From positions 7,700 to 39,230 of the forward strand of contig PDIP01000084.1 of assembly GCA_002811645.1 (NCBI GenBank): a stretch of DNA of 31,531 nt, written 5' to 3'. Source of the stretch: Corallochytrium limacisporum. Taxonomy: Eukaryota; Opisthokonta. The position numbers and the translations under genes are program-made. Below are positions 18,598 through 27,984 of the stretch, piece after piece; position 1 is the first letter of the stretch, and each line of letters starts with the position of its first letter. The notes beneath the pieces are model-generated. The model was not told where the DNA came from and did not search any database. It worked only from the letters and a program-made list of their open reading frames with translations.

Positions 18598-18603
18598 AAT
18601 AAA
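18598..18603 (+). terminator. AATAAA poly(A) signal of OPRT
   Basis: AATAAA begins 43 nt after the TAA stop of the OPRT gene, a standard position. It supports the gene ending here without an OMP decarboxylase domain. Confidence 0.65.
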
Positions 18604-18860
18604 CTAATCATAGCGCAGCCAGCAGCCACGACCACGACTCCGCTGATCTGTCGGGGGTCAGGATTTCAACAGCCTCGTGACCCATCCAGTCCCAGTGAAA
18701 CGGCGGGGTTTCTGTTCGGAGCCCATTTACTTTTGCTAATAAACTGAACGCCCTAAAAAAACATAAGTGTGTCATTAAGCGGAGGGTGAGTCTTTCCAGT
18801 TCAGGAAATATAGTTTTTCAAATACGGTAGGTTTTCTGTTCAAGAGCTCACGAGTGGCTG

Positions 18861-18878
18861 GGGCGGGACGGCCATTGG
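18861..18878 (+). promoter_or_regulatory. GC box and CCAAT box upstream of the sterol dehydrogenase
   Basis: GGGCGGGAC (an Sp1/KLF-like GC box, 18861-18869) is followed by an inverted CCAAT (ATTGG, 18874-18878), about 210 bp before the ATG at 19089. The rest of the 18556-19088 spacer shows no gene, and I found no sterol regulatory element. Confidence 0.4.
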
Positions 18879-19088
18879 CTGGCTAGTCGCCCCTCCTCCA
18901 CACATGCCCCTGTGGGTAGCCCCCGGTGAGAAACTGACAGTACAAAATGTACCCTTTGTGCAACTTCATGCAGCTCGCGTCGATCAGGTATTTTTTGAAT
19001 TTTTATTGCTAATTAATTTGTTGCTTAACGAACGAAACAAACAATTCTCTGGGAATTCAAAGAGAACAATTTATTAAGCAAAACGGTC

Positions 19089-20180
19089 ATGTCGGGATCA
19101 GGAAAGAAGGCCCTTGTGGTAGGCGGCTCTGGATTCTTGGGAACCCACATCATAACGCAATTGCTGGAACGGGGCTTTAGCGTGGCTGTCTTTGATGTTC
19201 GCAGGGGCGAACAGGACTGGAGATCAGTGGAGTATCACTTAGGGGACATCAGAAGACCCGAGCAGTTGATGTCTGCCCTGAAAGGTGTTGATGTTGTCTT
19301 CCACTGCGCTACTCCAGACCCCAATAGCAAGAACGGGGAAATTTTCCGTGCAGTCAACGTTGAAGGCACTGCTAATCTCATTCAATGCTGCCACGAAGTC
19401 GGGGTTCAGAACCTAGTCTTGACCTCCAGCGCCAGTGTGGTCTACAATGGAGAGCCAATTTGTAAGGGAGATGAAAGCCTGCCGTACGCGAACCCTCCCA
19501 TGGACTTTTACACCTCAACGAAGGCGGAACAGGAAGATTTAGTGCTTAAAGCCAACGATTCTGACCTGCACACCATCGCTATCCGCCCACATGGAATTTT
19601 TGGTGAAGGAGACCGTCACATGTTCCCTGTGGTAGCGAAAACAGCAAAGGCGGGAAAGATGCGTTTTATTATCGGTGACGGACGGAACCTGGTTGACTTT
19701 ACTTACGTCGGAAATGTAGCTTACGCTCATGTGTTGGCCGCCGAATGTCTGATGGATCCCAACCGCCGGGAAAAGTGCTGCGGCAAGGCCTACAACATCA
19801 CCAACTGTGAACCAATTCCATTCTGGGGCTTCATGAATCAGCTGTGCGAGGGGCTCGGCTACCAGAGGCCACAGTACAAGCTGCCGTACTGGCTTATCTA
19901 CTGTTTGGCAGTCTTACTTGCGTACGTACAGTTTCTGCTCAACGCTATCGGAATCACATTTGAGCCAATATTCACCCCAAGCCGTGTGGCGCTTGCGGGC
20001 ACCCATCACTACTACGACAGTTCTCGTGCCATTGCAGATATGGGATATCAGCCCAAAGTGACACTGGAAGAGGGCATTCGTCGTTCCCTGAAGGCGTTTG
20101 CGCACCTCTCTTCAACTCCAGGGAAGGTAAACATCCCTAGCAATGCTACACATATGCCCAAGCCAGTCAAAGCAGCCTGA
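19089..20180 (+). CDS. Sterol-4-alpha-carboxylate 3-dehydrogenase (NSDHL/Erg26-like)
   Basis: The protein has 363 residues and belongs to the extended short-chain dehydrogenase (3-beta-HSD) family. In the sterol C4-demethylation complex at the ER it oxidises the 3-hydroxyl and decarboxylates C4. An NAD(P)-binding glycine motif GGSGFLG lies at 12-18. The catalytic residues appear as LTSSASV (about 111-117) and YTSTK, with Tyr141 and Lys145. IRPHGIFGEGDRHMFP and NLVDFTYVGNVAYAHVLA are hallmark 3-beta-HSD segments. A hydrophobic stretch at about 267-290 is a probable membrane association. The length matches NSDHL and Erg26. The ATG at 19089 directly precedes the Rossmann fold. A related C3-dehydrogenase of other steroids is a less likely alternative. 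Confidence 0.92.
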   Translation: MSGSGKKALVVGGSGFLGTHIITQLLERGFSVAVFDVRRGEQDWRSVEYHLGDIRRPEQLMSALKGVDVVFHCATPDPNSKNGEIFRAVNVEGTANLIQCCHEVGVQNLVLTSSASVVYNGEPICKGDESLPYANPPMDFYTSTKAEQEDLVLKANDSDLHTIAIRPHGIFGEGDRHMFPVVAKTAKAGKMRFIIGDGRNLVDFTYVGNVAYAHVLAAECLMDPNRREKCCGKAYNITNCEPIPFWGFMNQLCEGLGYQRPQYKLPYWLIYCLAVLLAYVQFLLNAIGITFEPIFTPSRVALAGTHHYYDSSRAIADMGYQPKVTLEEGIRRSLKAFAHLSSTPGKVNIPSNATHMPKPVKAA

Positions 20181-20256
20181 AAATTCCCTTCGCGGATTCT
20201 CACTATACAAACAAATTTGTTTAATTCATTTTTATCATCACTTCTCATATGTCGCC

Positions 20257-20928
20257 TCAATCATCATTGCTGTCCATGCTCATATCCATGTCATCACCAT
20301 CGTCGGGTGCATAGTCATCTCGACCATGCACGGTGGCTTGATTTAAAGGCGACCGGTGATCCGCTGTCGGAATCCGGCGCTCATCACCTTCGAACGACTC
20401 TGGCTCATCATCGTCGTATTCATCCTCATCATCCTCATCGTACTCCTCATCGTCGTCACCTTCTCCCTCATCGATGGATACTTCACCTTCGCTACCTTCT
20501 GTATCGAGATCACCATCGTTCAGAACTCTGCGTGCGGTACCCGCGCCAGGGATTCCCCTTAATTGAGCAGGCCTACGCAGAGCGGACCCCGGGGTACCCG
20601 CATATATTCCTGTTCCATCGGGACCTAGCCCGCCAGCATCATATTGCCCCCGCGCCTCCCGGAGAATGGCACCACCATGAAGTCCCCGTTGCCAATCCAT
20701 GCGCAAAGACGGTGGGGCGAGGATGTCTTCTCCAGCTGCGATCGTTTTGACTCTCTTGCTGCTGATCCTTTGTAGCGCTGAAACTGTGCCTGCATCAATC
20801 GTAGCGCTGTCATTTGGGTTACCGTGGTCAACTGCATTAAGCAGAACAGCTTCCCACTGCCGAGGACCTGGATGCTGCACGTTGAGATCTGAAAGCAGCG
20901 GCAGGAGCCGATGCATTTGAAAATTCAT
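20257..20928 (-). CDS. Unrecognised protein with polyacidic C-terminal region
   Basis: The protein has 223 residues. I do not recognise it. Residues 1 to about 70 look structured, with Leu-rich and amphipathic stretches (MHRLLPLLSDL, WEAVLLNAV, VSALQRISSKRVK). Residues 70-135 are Gly/Arg/Pro-rich and probably flexible. From about residue 140 there is a long Asp/Glu block (DDDEEYDEDDEDEYDDDEPE), and the chain ends in a second Asp/Met/Ser-rich acidic tail. Such tails occur in histone chaperones, chromatin factors and some APC/C subunits, but nothing here is diagnostic. ATG start, TGA stop. The frame is open against strongly biased acidic codons and converges on NSDHL with 76 bp between stops. 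Coding status is likely, function unknown. Confidence 0.65.
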   Translation of the reverse strand: MNFQMHRLLPLLSDLNVQHPGPRQWEAVLLNAVDHGNPNDSATIDAGTVSALQRISSKRVKTIAAGEDILAPPSLRMDWQRGLHGGAILREARGQYDAGGLGPDGTGIYAGTPGSALRRPAQLRGIPGAGTARRVLNDGDLDTEGSEGEVSIDEGEGDDDEEYDEDDEDEYDDDEPESFEGDERRIPTADHRSPLNQATVHGRDDYAPDDGDDMDMSMDSNDD

Positions 20929-21601
20929 TCTCTATCTCCGCGGTCACTTACTTCATGTTTGGTTTCTCTTACATCTACTGGCGTGTTGTCTATCACTATC
21001 TACATCAGTCTCGAGGTCTCAGGTTTTATATGGATTTCTAGATCTATTTTTCATGGTCTTAAAATAGCCAATGGAATACTGCAAACAGATCAAACCCTTT
21101 CGTTCAGGTGGAAGCCAGTGCGTAAGTGTTCTCCCGAGAGCTCCTCCCAAGAGGGTGACACCGCATCCGATTTCGCGCGCCTACCCCGCTCCCTAACCCT
21201 AACCCACCTCCCCAATCGTGTTCTTAAATACAATAAACGATATATTGGGTTTTCAGTTAATACAGCATGTGTGCGAACTTCGTCCGTTGGTACTTGGTGC
21301 CACGATTGGTAGCCTGCCAAGAGGTGTGTGTTTCGCAGGGGAGGGTTCGGCGACGGGGAGGAATGTCTGGGCGAGTCTCCAAGGGCCCTTCTCTCTCCCT
21401 TATGAAAACCACGTCATTCAGTATGAGGGGCAACATTCTCATTGTTTTCGTTTGAATTGGTGTTCTAGATCATGACTAACTACTTCAAACTTTGTGGTTC
21501 ATAAGCCAGAATTTTATCATTAGATTCTTTGTGAAGCAAATGTTCGTCAACTGAAGACTAAGAGCTACACAATTTGCTGGGCGTAGTAGGACAAAAGAAC
21601 T
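20929..21601. promoter_or_regulatory. Divergent promoter spacer with CCAAT and telomere-like repeat
   Basis: This 673-bp spacer lies between the divergent acidic-protein and Rieske-fusion starts. It has CCAAT in AGCCAATGG (near 21071), an inverted CCAAT near 21245 and CCCTAACCCTAACCC at 21191-21205. No TATA box is clear, and the short ORFs inside it look accidental. Confidence 0.45.
21191..21205. repeat. Interstitial telomere-like repeat (CCCTAA)2.5
   Basis: Fifteen bases of perfect CCCTAA repeat (TTAGGG on the other strand) lie about 400 bp upstream of the Rieske-fusion start. Short telobox-like sites can act as promoter elements bound by Myb-type telobox factors in fungi and plants. It could also be a repair footprint or chance. 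Confidence 0.6.
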
Positions 21602-23893
21602 ATGGCAGACCCCACAAATACCGGAAAGTGGTATGTCGGAGCCGATGTAGCAGATAACGTCCCACAGCGTAAAGTTCTGGAGATCACACATCCTATTTCT
21701 GGAGAAGGACTGTTGCTCTTCCGTGAACACAATAGTTTTTATTGCATCTCAAACAAGTGCTCGCACAAGGATGCTAATCTGTGCCGAGGTGACATTGAGG
21801 ACTTGGGTAATTCGTTTCTTGGAAGCCATAAAGCAGGATGCTTACCTGATGGCATGCCTAGTAGCTCAAAACCGGGTATTTGTATTCGATGCCCGAAGCA
21901 TCAGAAGAAGTTTGCTGGAGGCCTCTACTTTAGCCTGGAGAGCGGTGCTGCGTTTGTAAAGGGACCTACAGACAAATTCAAGCAAGGGTGGGCAGTTCCT
22001 ACATATGACACAAGTCTTGGACCTAATGGAATGAATGGACCTCTTCTAATCTCAATCTACCCTCGAGGCAGTGGTCGTGACGCTGTTGCCCCAGAACTGG
22101 GCATGCAACGAAATGCCACCACCGCTCCTACGGCTCCCGAGCCCGAGCAACCAGAGCCTGTACCGGCACCACAGCCTGCGACTGCTACCAACGGCACCAA
22201 TGGGACCAGCCACAATGGGACACAGCCTTCACCTGTTGTGCCCGACGAACTTGGCCGCAAGCTGACGGATAGATACAATGCACCCCCCTCTGATGTGTCC
22301 TGGAGGGCAGCCACTTCGGCACAGACCAAAGGCATTGTCCTGCCAGGCTGTAGGCCACCGAGCCCTACTCGTAGTACTGTTAGTCCGCAGAAAACTCCTG
22401 TGTCATCGAACAATGCCCAGCAAATGGCTGCTGCTGCAGCAGTACAGCGAATGACGCAGGGCATGGCGGCCGCATCTATCATCCCTGCGTCGCGCGCCCC
22501 AAACGCTACTCCCGTTAAAGCGACGGGTGTGGCTGGCGCCGTTTCCGTAGACGACTGGTTTCCGTGCATCGTGGACAGCTTAGAGCATATTGGAGACCAA
22601 AGCCTGGTCTCTCAGAAGGACAAGGATGTCACATGGATCGTGCACTTGAAAGCCCATGCTGACATTTGTGGTCGTGTGCCTGCCGACTCAGCTTTGGCCC
22701 TCGACCCAATGTGGCATGTGAACCTGAAGATTGGGTCCGGTCAAGTTCAACGTGAGTACACAGTCATCAGTCCTTTGACGACTTACTTGAGCACCGGTGG
22801 TGTTCGCATGCTGCTGCGTCTGTATCAGGACGGTGACTTTACCACACAACTGCGTAATTTTGCCATGTTGAGCAAGGAGGAACAGCAGGACCTCAACGCC
22901 AAGGGCGAAGGACTGCAGATTTCCGGACCCGAACGGACTCTGAACGATCTACCTTGGCCCTACATTTCACAAATCACGAGCGGCCAACACTTCCACATTG
23001 GGATGGTCGCTGGTGGTACTGGTATTGCCCCATGTCTGCAAGTGCTAATGGCCGCTGCTGGGGGTGCGCGACGCCAACTGCGACTGGTGTACTCTACCCG
23101 CCTGACAGGAAAGGCTGCGCATGATCTGCAGGCTCGTGACGATCCCTTCTTTGGCCTCAACGCCCAGCAAGCGTTTAAGCTGCGCAAGAAACTGCTAAAG
23201 GCGGAGATGAAGATGCAAGGCACGCAGAGTGATGGTGAGGGTGGCGACAACAGGTATCCATCTCTGCCACATCCACGTGCGGACGCAACCATTCTAGACA
23301 ATATACCCTTGGGTCGCGAGTTGCTGGCGACTACGCTCTTGGGAATGGATGTAGGCCTGACCTTCGCTCTCACGACGCATGAATCTGACATTTCACCATG
23401 TGATCGGAATGACATAGAGAAGAAGATGAAAGAGAAGATGCTCAAGAAGCAGAAGAAGAAGGAGAAGAAGGCAGCCAAGAAGGCAATGAAGGCGCAACAA
23501 ACGCAGAGTGGCGGAGAAGGATCCTCGCTGCCGAAGACGAAGCTAGAGGAAGACAAGGACGGATCCTCCAGTAGTAGTAGCGACGACGAAATCAGAAATG
23601 GCCCAGTTGCAATTGGTTCTGTGCCTTCCAAGCCTGTCGGCCGCTGGCTAAGCCCCGATCTGTATATTCCTGGCGATATTGACACGGTCCGGCACAGCAT
23701 GAATCGCGTGGATGCAATGAAACTGTGGCACGGACGCATCAACGCGGAAGTCCTGCGCGCCAGCCTGCCCTGGCCCGGCCTTGAGACGCGTATCCTTGTG
23801 TGCGGGCCAGATGCCATGAACAAGTGTGTTATTGATATCCTGACTAAGCAGCTAGGCTATCCCGTAGAGTCCATTATCGAGCTCGAAGCGTAG
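21602..23893 (+). CDS. Rieske [2Fe-2S] domain fused to a cytochrome-b5-reductase-like FAD/NAD(P) domain
   Basis: The protein has 763 residues. A Rieske-type domain occupies about residues 8-155. Its cluster ligands are Cys53-Ser-His55 and Cys97-Pro-Lys-His100, the C-x-H and C-x2-H pairs, separated by a long 41-residue insert. Residues 160-310 are a Pro/Ala/Thr-rich linker. From about 315 a ferredoxin-NADP-reductase-fold module follows, with the FAD motif REYTVIS (384-390), the NAD(P)-binding GGTGIAP (471-477) and the C-terminal VCGPDAMN (733-740). The reductase is interrupted at about 520-690 by a Lys- and Ser-rich low-complexity insert (KKQKKKEKKAAKK). There is no signal peptide or membrane segment, so it is probably cytosolic. 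It should pass electrons from NAD(P)H through FAD to the iron-sulfur cluster and on to an unknown acceptor. ATG at 21602, stop TAG. Confidence 0.88.
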   Translation: MADPTNTGKWYVGADVADNVPQRKVLEITHPISGEGLLLFREHNSFYCISNKCSHKDANLCRGDIEDLGNSFLGSHKAGCLPDGMPSSSKPGICIRCPKHQKKFAGGLYFSLESGAAFVKGPTDKFKQGWAVPTYDTSLGPNGMNGPLLISIYPRGSGRDAVAPELGMQRNATTAPTAPEPEQPEPVPAPQPATATNGTNGTSHNGTQPSPVVPDELGRKLTDRYNAPPSDVSWRAATSAQTKGIVLPGCRPPSPTRSTVSPQKTPVSSNNAQQMAAAAAVQRMTQGMAAASIIPASRAPNATPVKATGVAGAVSVDDWFPCIVDSLEHIGDQSLVSQKDKDVTWIVHLKAHADICGRVPADSALALDPMWHVNLKIGSGQVQREYTVISPLTTYLSTGGVRMLLRLYQDGDFTTQLRNFAMLSKEEQQDLNAKGEGLQISGPERTLNDLPWPYISQITSGQHFHIGMVAGGTGIAPCLQVLMAAAGGARRQLRLVYSTRLTGKAAHDLQARDDPFFGLNAQQAFKLRKKLLKAEMKMQGTQSDGEGGDNRYPSLPHPRADATILDNIPLGRELLATTLLGMDVGLTFALTTHESDISPCDRNDIEKKMKEKMLKKQKKKEKKAAKKAMKAQQTQSGGEGSSLPKTKLEEDKDGSSSSSSDDEIRNGPVAIGSVPSKPVGRWLSPDLYIPGDIDTVRHSMNRVDAMKLWHGRINAEVLRASLPWPGLETRILVCGPDAMNKCVIDILTKQLGYPVESIIELEA

Positions 23894-24122
23894 ACATTGT
23901 TGAGTAGACAGTTAAGAATGCTTCAGGGCTATTTATGCAGTTGTTTTAGTTACATTTGATACAAGTCTTATCATTTACTAACGTGTAAGTAAACGACAGT
24001 TGAAAAAAGGGGTTGCGATAAATGTAGGTTCGTTTTGAGTTTCGAATGGAAAGTGGAGAGTCGGGTCCCGCCGATCAATCAACTAATGGAATGCATGATA
24101 GTACGGTACGGTTGCCAGCCAG

Positions 24123-25583
24123 TTAAAGAGGTTGCACGTAGGTCAGAGGGAAGTTTCCTGTCTGTCCGCCACACGTTCCCTGAGCCCACTGGTCGTCCTC
24201 AAAGATAGTCTGCACTGCAACAATGTCTCCCTCATAGATGGTGAGATCGCCCACTTCCTGCGCCTCAAAGTCGTACAGTACGACCGCCTGGTAATCAACC
24301 TGCTTGCTACCCGGTGGTGGAGGCACATACACGGGGGCGGCCACGAATTGTTCCTGTGACTTGCTGGCAATCTCGACTCCACTATCAGTTGCTTGAATGC
24401 TGCCAGGAGCAGGAATTGGAGGTGCAGGGGGTAGAGGGGTGCTACAGTTACTGCTGCCCAAGCTTCCATTTGCCGTAGTCGCTGCAGACGTGGGCACAGG
24501 GGGCAGGGGCATCATTCGGGCATTGCTCATGCTACGTGGTCGAGGAGACACCTGTGGGCTCGCATCCCGCACTAGGGCGGCGGCGAGGGTGGCAGGGGCA
24601 GTGGGTCGCTTTGCGCTCGCCACCGGGTTCACCGTTGAGCGTATAGTGCCATTCATAATGGACTGCGTGTCAAGATCTGAATCTTCGATGCCTCCACTGT
24701 AGTCCTCATCCCACATTTCGTCGTCCAAGGACGCCTCCATACCATCGAGGATGTCCATGATGTCGGCCGTGCTCGCACCGATTGACGGCACGGACGGTGT
24801 GGATACAAGGGACACAGAACTTACGGCATCGCGCAAACCGCGGTCAGTCTTGGGGTACACCGTCGCCTGGACAGCAGAAGGCAGCTTTTGAGCACGCTTG
24901 ATGCTACCAACATTCCGTACATCCGCCTTTAGCAGAGTCTCTGCGTCAAGAAGCTTCGAGCTGAAGGATTCGCTCTGGTCCAGCAGACGAGAGTAGAAAT
25001 TGAAGACGGAGGCATGCAGCGTGCGCTCGAGCACAACACAGTCCTTTACAAGTTTCCGTTTCTCCTCTTCCTGACACTTCACAAGCGCTGTAATCTCCAT
25101 CATTGCATCTGGAAGTTGACTGGGATCCTTCTTGCCGACCTTTACAACCTTCTTTTCGGCTTCTCTCATGACATCCCGCTGAGCAACCCTTTCCTTCTTG
25201 AAGCGACCACGCACCTTGCGCTCTTCTTTGAGAGTCTCGTCTACCGCGCAGCGAACTCCCGGTGAAAATTCAGTCAGATAAAGCCTAGCCACCTGATCTG
25301 CATGCTTACCTTGTTTGAAAAAATAGTTTGCACTCTCTGCATAGACTCTCTGGAAGTCTTCGGATGTTGTGCGATTGGTGCGTTGCAGACACTGACCAAA
25401 GGCAACATTCATTTCCCGTGCGGCACCAGCGAGTTGTTCGAGTGCCCTAGCATAGCCCTGAACTGCTTTCTGTAGGCCTCCATCAGCATCTTTGAAGGCA
25501 CGCGTGCGGGCCAGGCTTCGTGTGATCAGTAGATCATACCGACTGCAGTTCTTGGACGCGCCGCCGTTCCGATCTTGTGGCAT
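24123..25583 (-). CDS. Helical BAR/IMD-like domain protein with C-terminal SH3 domain
   Basis: The protein has 486 residues. Residues 15 to about 225 are predominantly helical, charged and free of proline, with spacing like a BAR or inverse-BAR (IRSp53/Ivy1-type) membrane-bending domain. An Asp/Glu-rich stretch (about 275-300) and a Pro/Ser/Ala-rich linker containing PLPPAPPIPAP follow. The last 57 residues are a clear SH3 domain: AVVLYDFEA (ALYDY motif), DDQWAQG with the binding-site tryptophan, and GNFPLTYV (the FPxNYV motif). The likely role is linking membrane curvature to actin or endocytic proteins. The SH3 call is firm; the BAR/IMD call rests on helical character and architecture. ATG at 25583, TAA stop at 24123, 229 bp from the Rieske-fusion stop. 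Confidence 0.88.
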   Translation of the reverse strand: MPQDRNGGASKNCSRYDLLITRSLARTRAFKDADGGLQKAVQGYARALEQLAGAAREMNVAFGQCLQRTNRTTSEDFQRVYAESANYFFKQGKHADQVARLYLTEFSPGVRCAVDETLKEERKVRGRFKKERVAQRDVMREAEKKVVKVGKKDPSQLPDAMMEITALVKCQEEEKRKLVKDCVVLERTLHASVFNFYSRLLDQSESFSSKLLDAETLLKADVRNVGSIKRAQKLPSAVQATVYPKTDRGLRDAVSSVSLVSTPSVPSIGASTADIMDILDGMEASLDDEMWDEDYSGGIEDSDLDTQSIMNGTIRSTVNPVASAKRPTAPATLAAALVRDASPQVSPRPRSMSNARMMPLPPVPTSAATTANGSLGSSNCSTPLPPAPPIPAPGSIQATDSGVEIASKSQEQFVAAPVYVPPPPGSKQVDYQAVVLYDFEAQEVGDLTIYEGDIVAVQTIFEDDQWAQGTCGGQTGNFPLTYVQPL

Positions 25584-26661
25584 GGCTCGAGCTTTGTTGG
25601 TGTTGAAACTCGCCCGGTACTATACTGATAGACTACCTTGGTCAAAGCCGTGGCTGAATATCCCACTTTGTCACATATAAAGGCCTGAAAACAAGCCAGT
25701 CACCAAGGATTCTAAGTACCACGTCCCAAAATACCCGCCGAAATGAACTAGTCCACACCGCTAATTCCGCAAGCCAGATGCAGGGGCCCCGCCGTCTTTA
25801 TGCTTCATAGAACGAAACCTGGAAATTTTTCTTCATCATCATAAGGCTTTATCCTTCCGTCGTCGAAGGCCTGCTACATGTAAATATACACACCTGTTTT
25901 AGGCGTCATTGCGACCCAATGCCAGTCCTGAGATTATGAGAAGCATGGGACCCCCCCGGTTCGTGAGATCCGCAGTTCGTGCCCAGTCCGTTGTCGGGCA
26001 CTTCCGCGCTAGCGGTTCGCAACGATGCGGACAGGACGTGGGCTGGAGTGGTTTTTTTTTTTGACAGAGGCAGAGCCATTTAGTACTAAATGTATGGGAA
26101 TGACAGTGCGAACTCCAGGTCAAAAAGTTGGGAGAGGCGGTCCGTGTACTCGTGCCCCAAGAAGGAGTGGGTAAGGAGTTGGTTAATTGACTTCTACGGC
26201 CCAAACCCCCCCCCCTCCTTCCCCGTCTCTTTCCCCCTGCTCATCCCCTCCGCCAAATGTCACCAATCAGCGACAAGGATAGACGGTCCTAATTAAATAT
26301 ATACGGATATTTTAAATTTGAAACTTTTACGGTGTCGTATTTATGTAGTGGACTTGTACATGTTTGAAATTTACAGTAATAATTTAATGATATCTTGAGC
26401 GTCCAATACGTATATCAAAATATTTCCATTGCCACCAATCTGCAGTGCACAACGTCGCATTTCACCGAGAAGGTGCACATTGGCCAGCTGCATGGCCCTG
26501 GTCTACTCACAATGGAGCATGGAAGCGAAGACAAGTTGCTGTCTGCAGTGCACTCTTCTTGATCATGCTCTTTCATAACATCAATAATTTTATACAATGT
26601 ACCACTGCATGATGTACAGCCTTCTTTGATCTCTATTCTATGATATCTAATGATTCCTTCT
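25584..26661. other. 1.1-kb spacer without a convincing gene
   Basis: This is the upstream region of the SH3 gene and the downstream region of the LRR gene. It has C-rich runs (25951-25957, 26207-26214), T-rich runs near 26052 and an AT-rich part (26290-26400). A canonical CCAAT box (CACCAATCAGCG; CCAAT at 26263-26267) lies about 680 bp from the SH3 start. No ORF is convincing. Confidence 0.5.
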
Positions 26662-27801
26662 TTACTCTATGATTTCGTCAATTATGCCAGTTTGGGAACG
26701 ATCCCATCTTCTGTCGGCCCAGAGCTTCTCGGCACATTTGGAGGAACAGATGACAAACTCCAAAGGCACCGATGGCTCGTCCAGAATGTGCTGTGTGTCG
26801 TACCAAAGGCAGGCTGCCTCATCAAATATTGGGTCGTGGCACACAACGCAGCGATCGCCCGTACACGCACGTCGCAGGGCGTCGGCAATGTCAAACGGCA
26901 AGTGCAGAATCGGTCCCTTGAACCATGGCTCATCCCCGGGATGTGGGCGCATCGAGGGCCTCAAATTTACATCTGTGTACTTGATGAGCTCAGGATACTT
27001 GAAGACATGGCGTAAGCACTGGGTCTTCAGGCTGATCGGCTGATGATACTGTGACGGGCCACCTTTGCCATTGTCATTAGAAACACCTAACCGATTCTGC
27101 TTAATCTTTGTTGCATTCCACAGAGGGTTTGGACGTACACTCAGCAACTCCAGATGCGGTAGATCTGCCACTTCACTCGGTAACGTTGACAGCTGATTAC
27201 TGCTCAGACTGAGCGATTTGAGATTTCGCAGCACCGCAATGGCGTGTGGGATCTGTTTCAATTTGTTGCCGCGCAGGGAAAGCACGGTCAGGTTGTCCAG
27301 TTGGAACAACTTTGAACTTAGCGGAGACATGCTACCGAGATGATTGCACGCCAGGAAGAGCTCTAGATCACGGTGTGCTCTGGCGTCAGAAGCGCTCCAG
27401 CTGGTCAAAAACTTTAAGTCTATGATACTGTCTGGCAATTCGGCGAGACCAAGACCGGACAGGTCAACTTTCTTGTTGCCTTCATCGATAGCTTCTCCAA
27501 TAACCTCGTCCGCGGCCGCGGCTGTAATGCGGAGGGCCTCTAACTGTCGCGCGCTCGGCTGCCTACCTGCCCTGTATTGTTCCGGGCTGGGTAACGTTGT
27601 CAGCACAAAGGAATGGTTCAGCTTGCGACTCGCTCCCGTAGTCTGCCTGCTGACCCCACGACCTGGGGACTGTACAAATCTATTTGGTGACTGGTTTCCC
27701 ACACCGTTGGCTCGATCCGGAGTCGTACTGGTATCGGGCTGTGGCGCACTGCGAAACCTCCGCAGCGATCCTGCCCTCGATCCCGAAATTGCCACTGGCA
27801 T
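26662..27801 (-). CDS. Leucine-rich-repeat protein with Cys-pair C-terminal domain
   Basis: The protein has 379 residues. Residues 1-70 are Arg/Ser/Pro-rich and probably disordered. Leucine-rich repeats run from about 110 to 245. The clearest are LTVLSLRGNKLKQIPHAIAV and LKSLSLSSNQLSTLPSEVAD, the short 23-residue plant/Shoc2-like type. The C-terminal domain contains CVVC (Cys318, Cys321), Cys331, and CSSKC (Cys352, Cys356), a possible zinc site, with conserved-looking LRHVFKYPELIKY and PILHLPFDI before it. Similar LRR plus Cys-rich tail proteins occur in fungi and other eukaryotes without a well-defined role, so no function is assigned. The ATG at 27801 is the first in frame; TAA stop. Confidence 0.85.
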   Translation of the reverse strand: MPVAISGSRAGSLRRFRSAPQPDTSTTPDRANGVGNQSPNRFVQSPGRGVSRQTTGASRKLNHSFVLTTLPSPEQYRAGRQPSARQLEALRITAAAADEVIGEAIDEGNKKVDLSGLGLAELPDSIIDLKFLTSWSASDARAHRDLELFLACNHLGSMSPLSSKLFQLDNLTVLSLRGNKLKQIPHAIAVLRNLKSLSLSSNQLSTLPSEVADLPHLELLSVRPNPLWNATKIKQNRLGVSNDNGKGGPSQYHQPISLKTQCLRHVFKYPELIKYTDVNLRPSMRPHPGDEPWFKGPILHLPFDIADALRRACTGDRCVVCHDPIFDEAACLWYDTQHILDEPSVPLEFVICSSKCAEKLWADRRWDRSQTGIIDEIIE

Positions 27802-27984
27802 TTTGACGTCTTATTCGGTAGTTTATATTAGACGAAATGAAACTAGAAAGAAAGAAGATACTCCTACCTACAAAAGCAAGTGGTCTCAAATACTATAATA
27901 TGGGGCTCTAGCCGGTCTCGCTTCCAAGTCTCAATTTCCGAGTGAGAACCCGTTCACCTCCCCCCGCCAGGACACGTCAAACGC

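Noticed and set aside
22960-23823. 287-codon minus-strand frame
   Set aside because: It is a mirror of the Rieske-fusion reductase region; its Ser/Phe/Leu runs come from the Lys/Glu/Ser-rich insert on the other strand.
25899-26062. Possible tRNA or other Pol III RNA ending in a T run
   Set aside because: It has a B-box-like GGTTCG and fragments resembling tRNA-Met, but no arms pair into a cloverleaf on either strand and no known RNA family fits.
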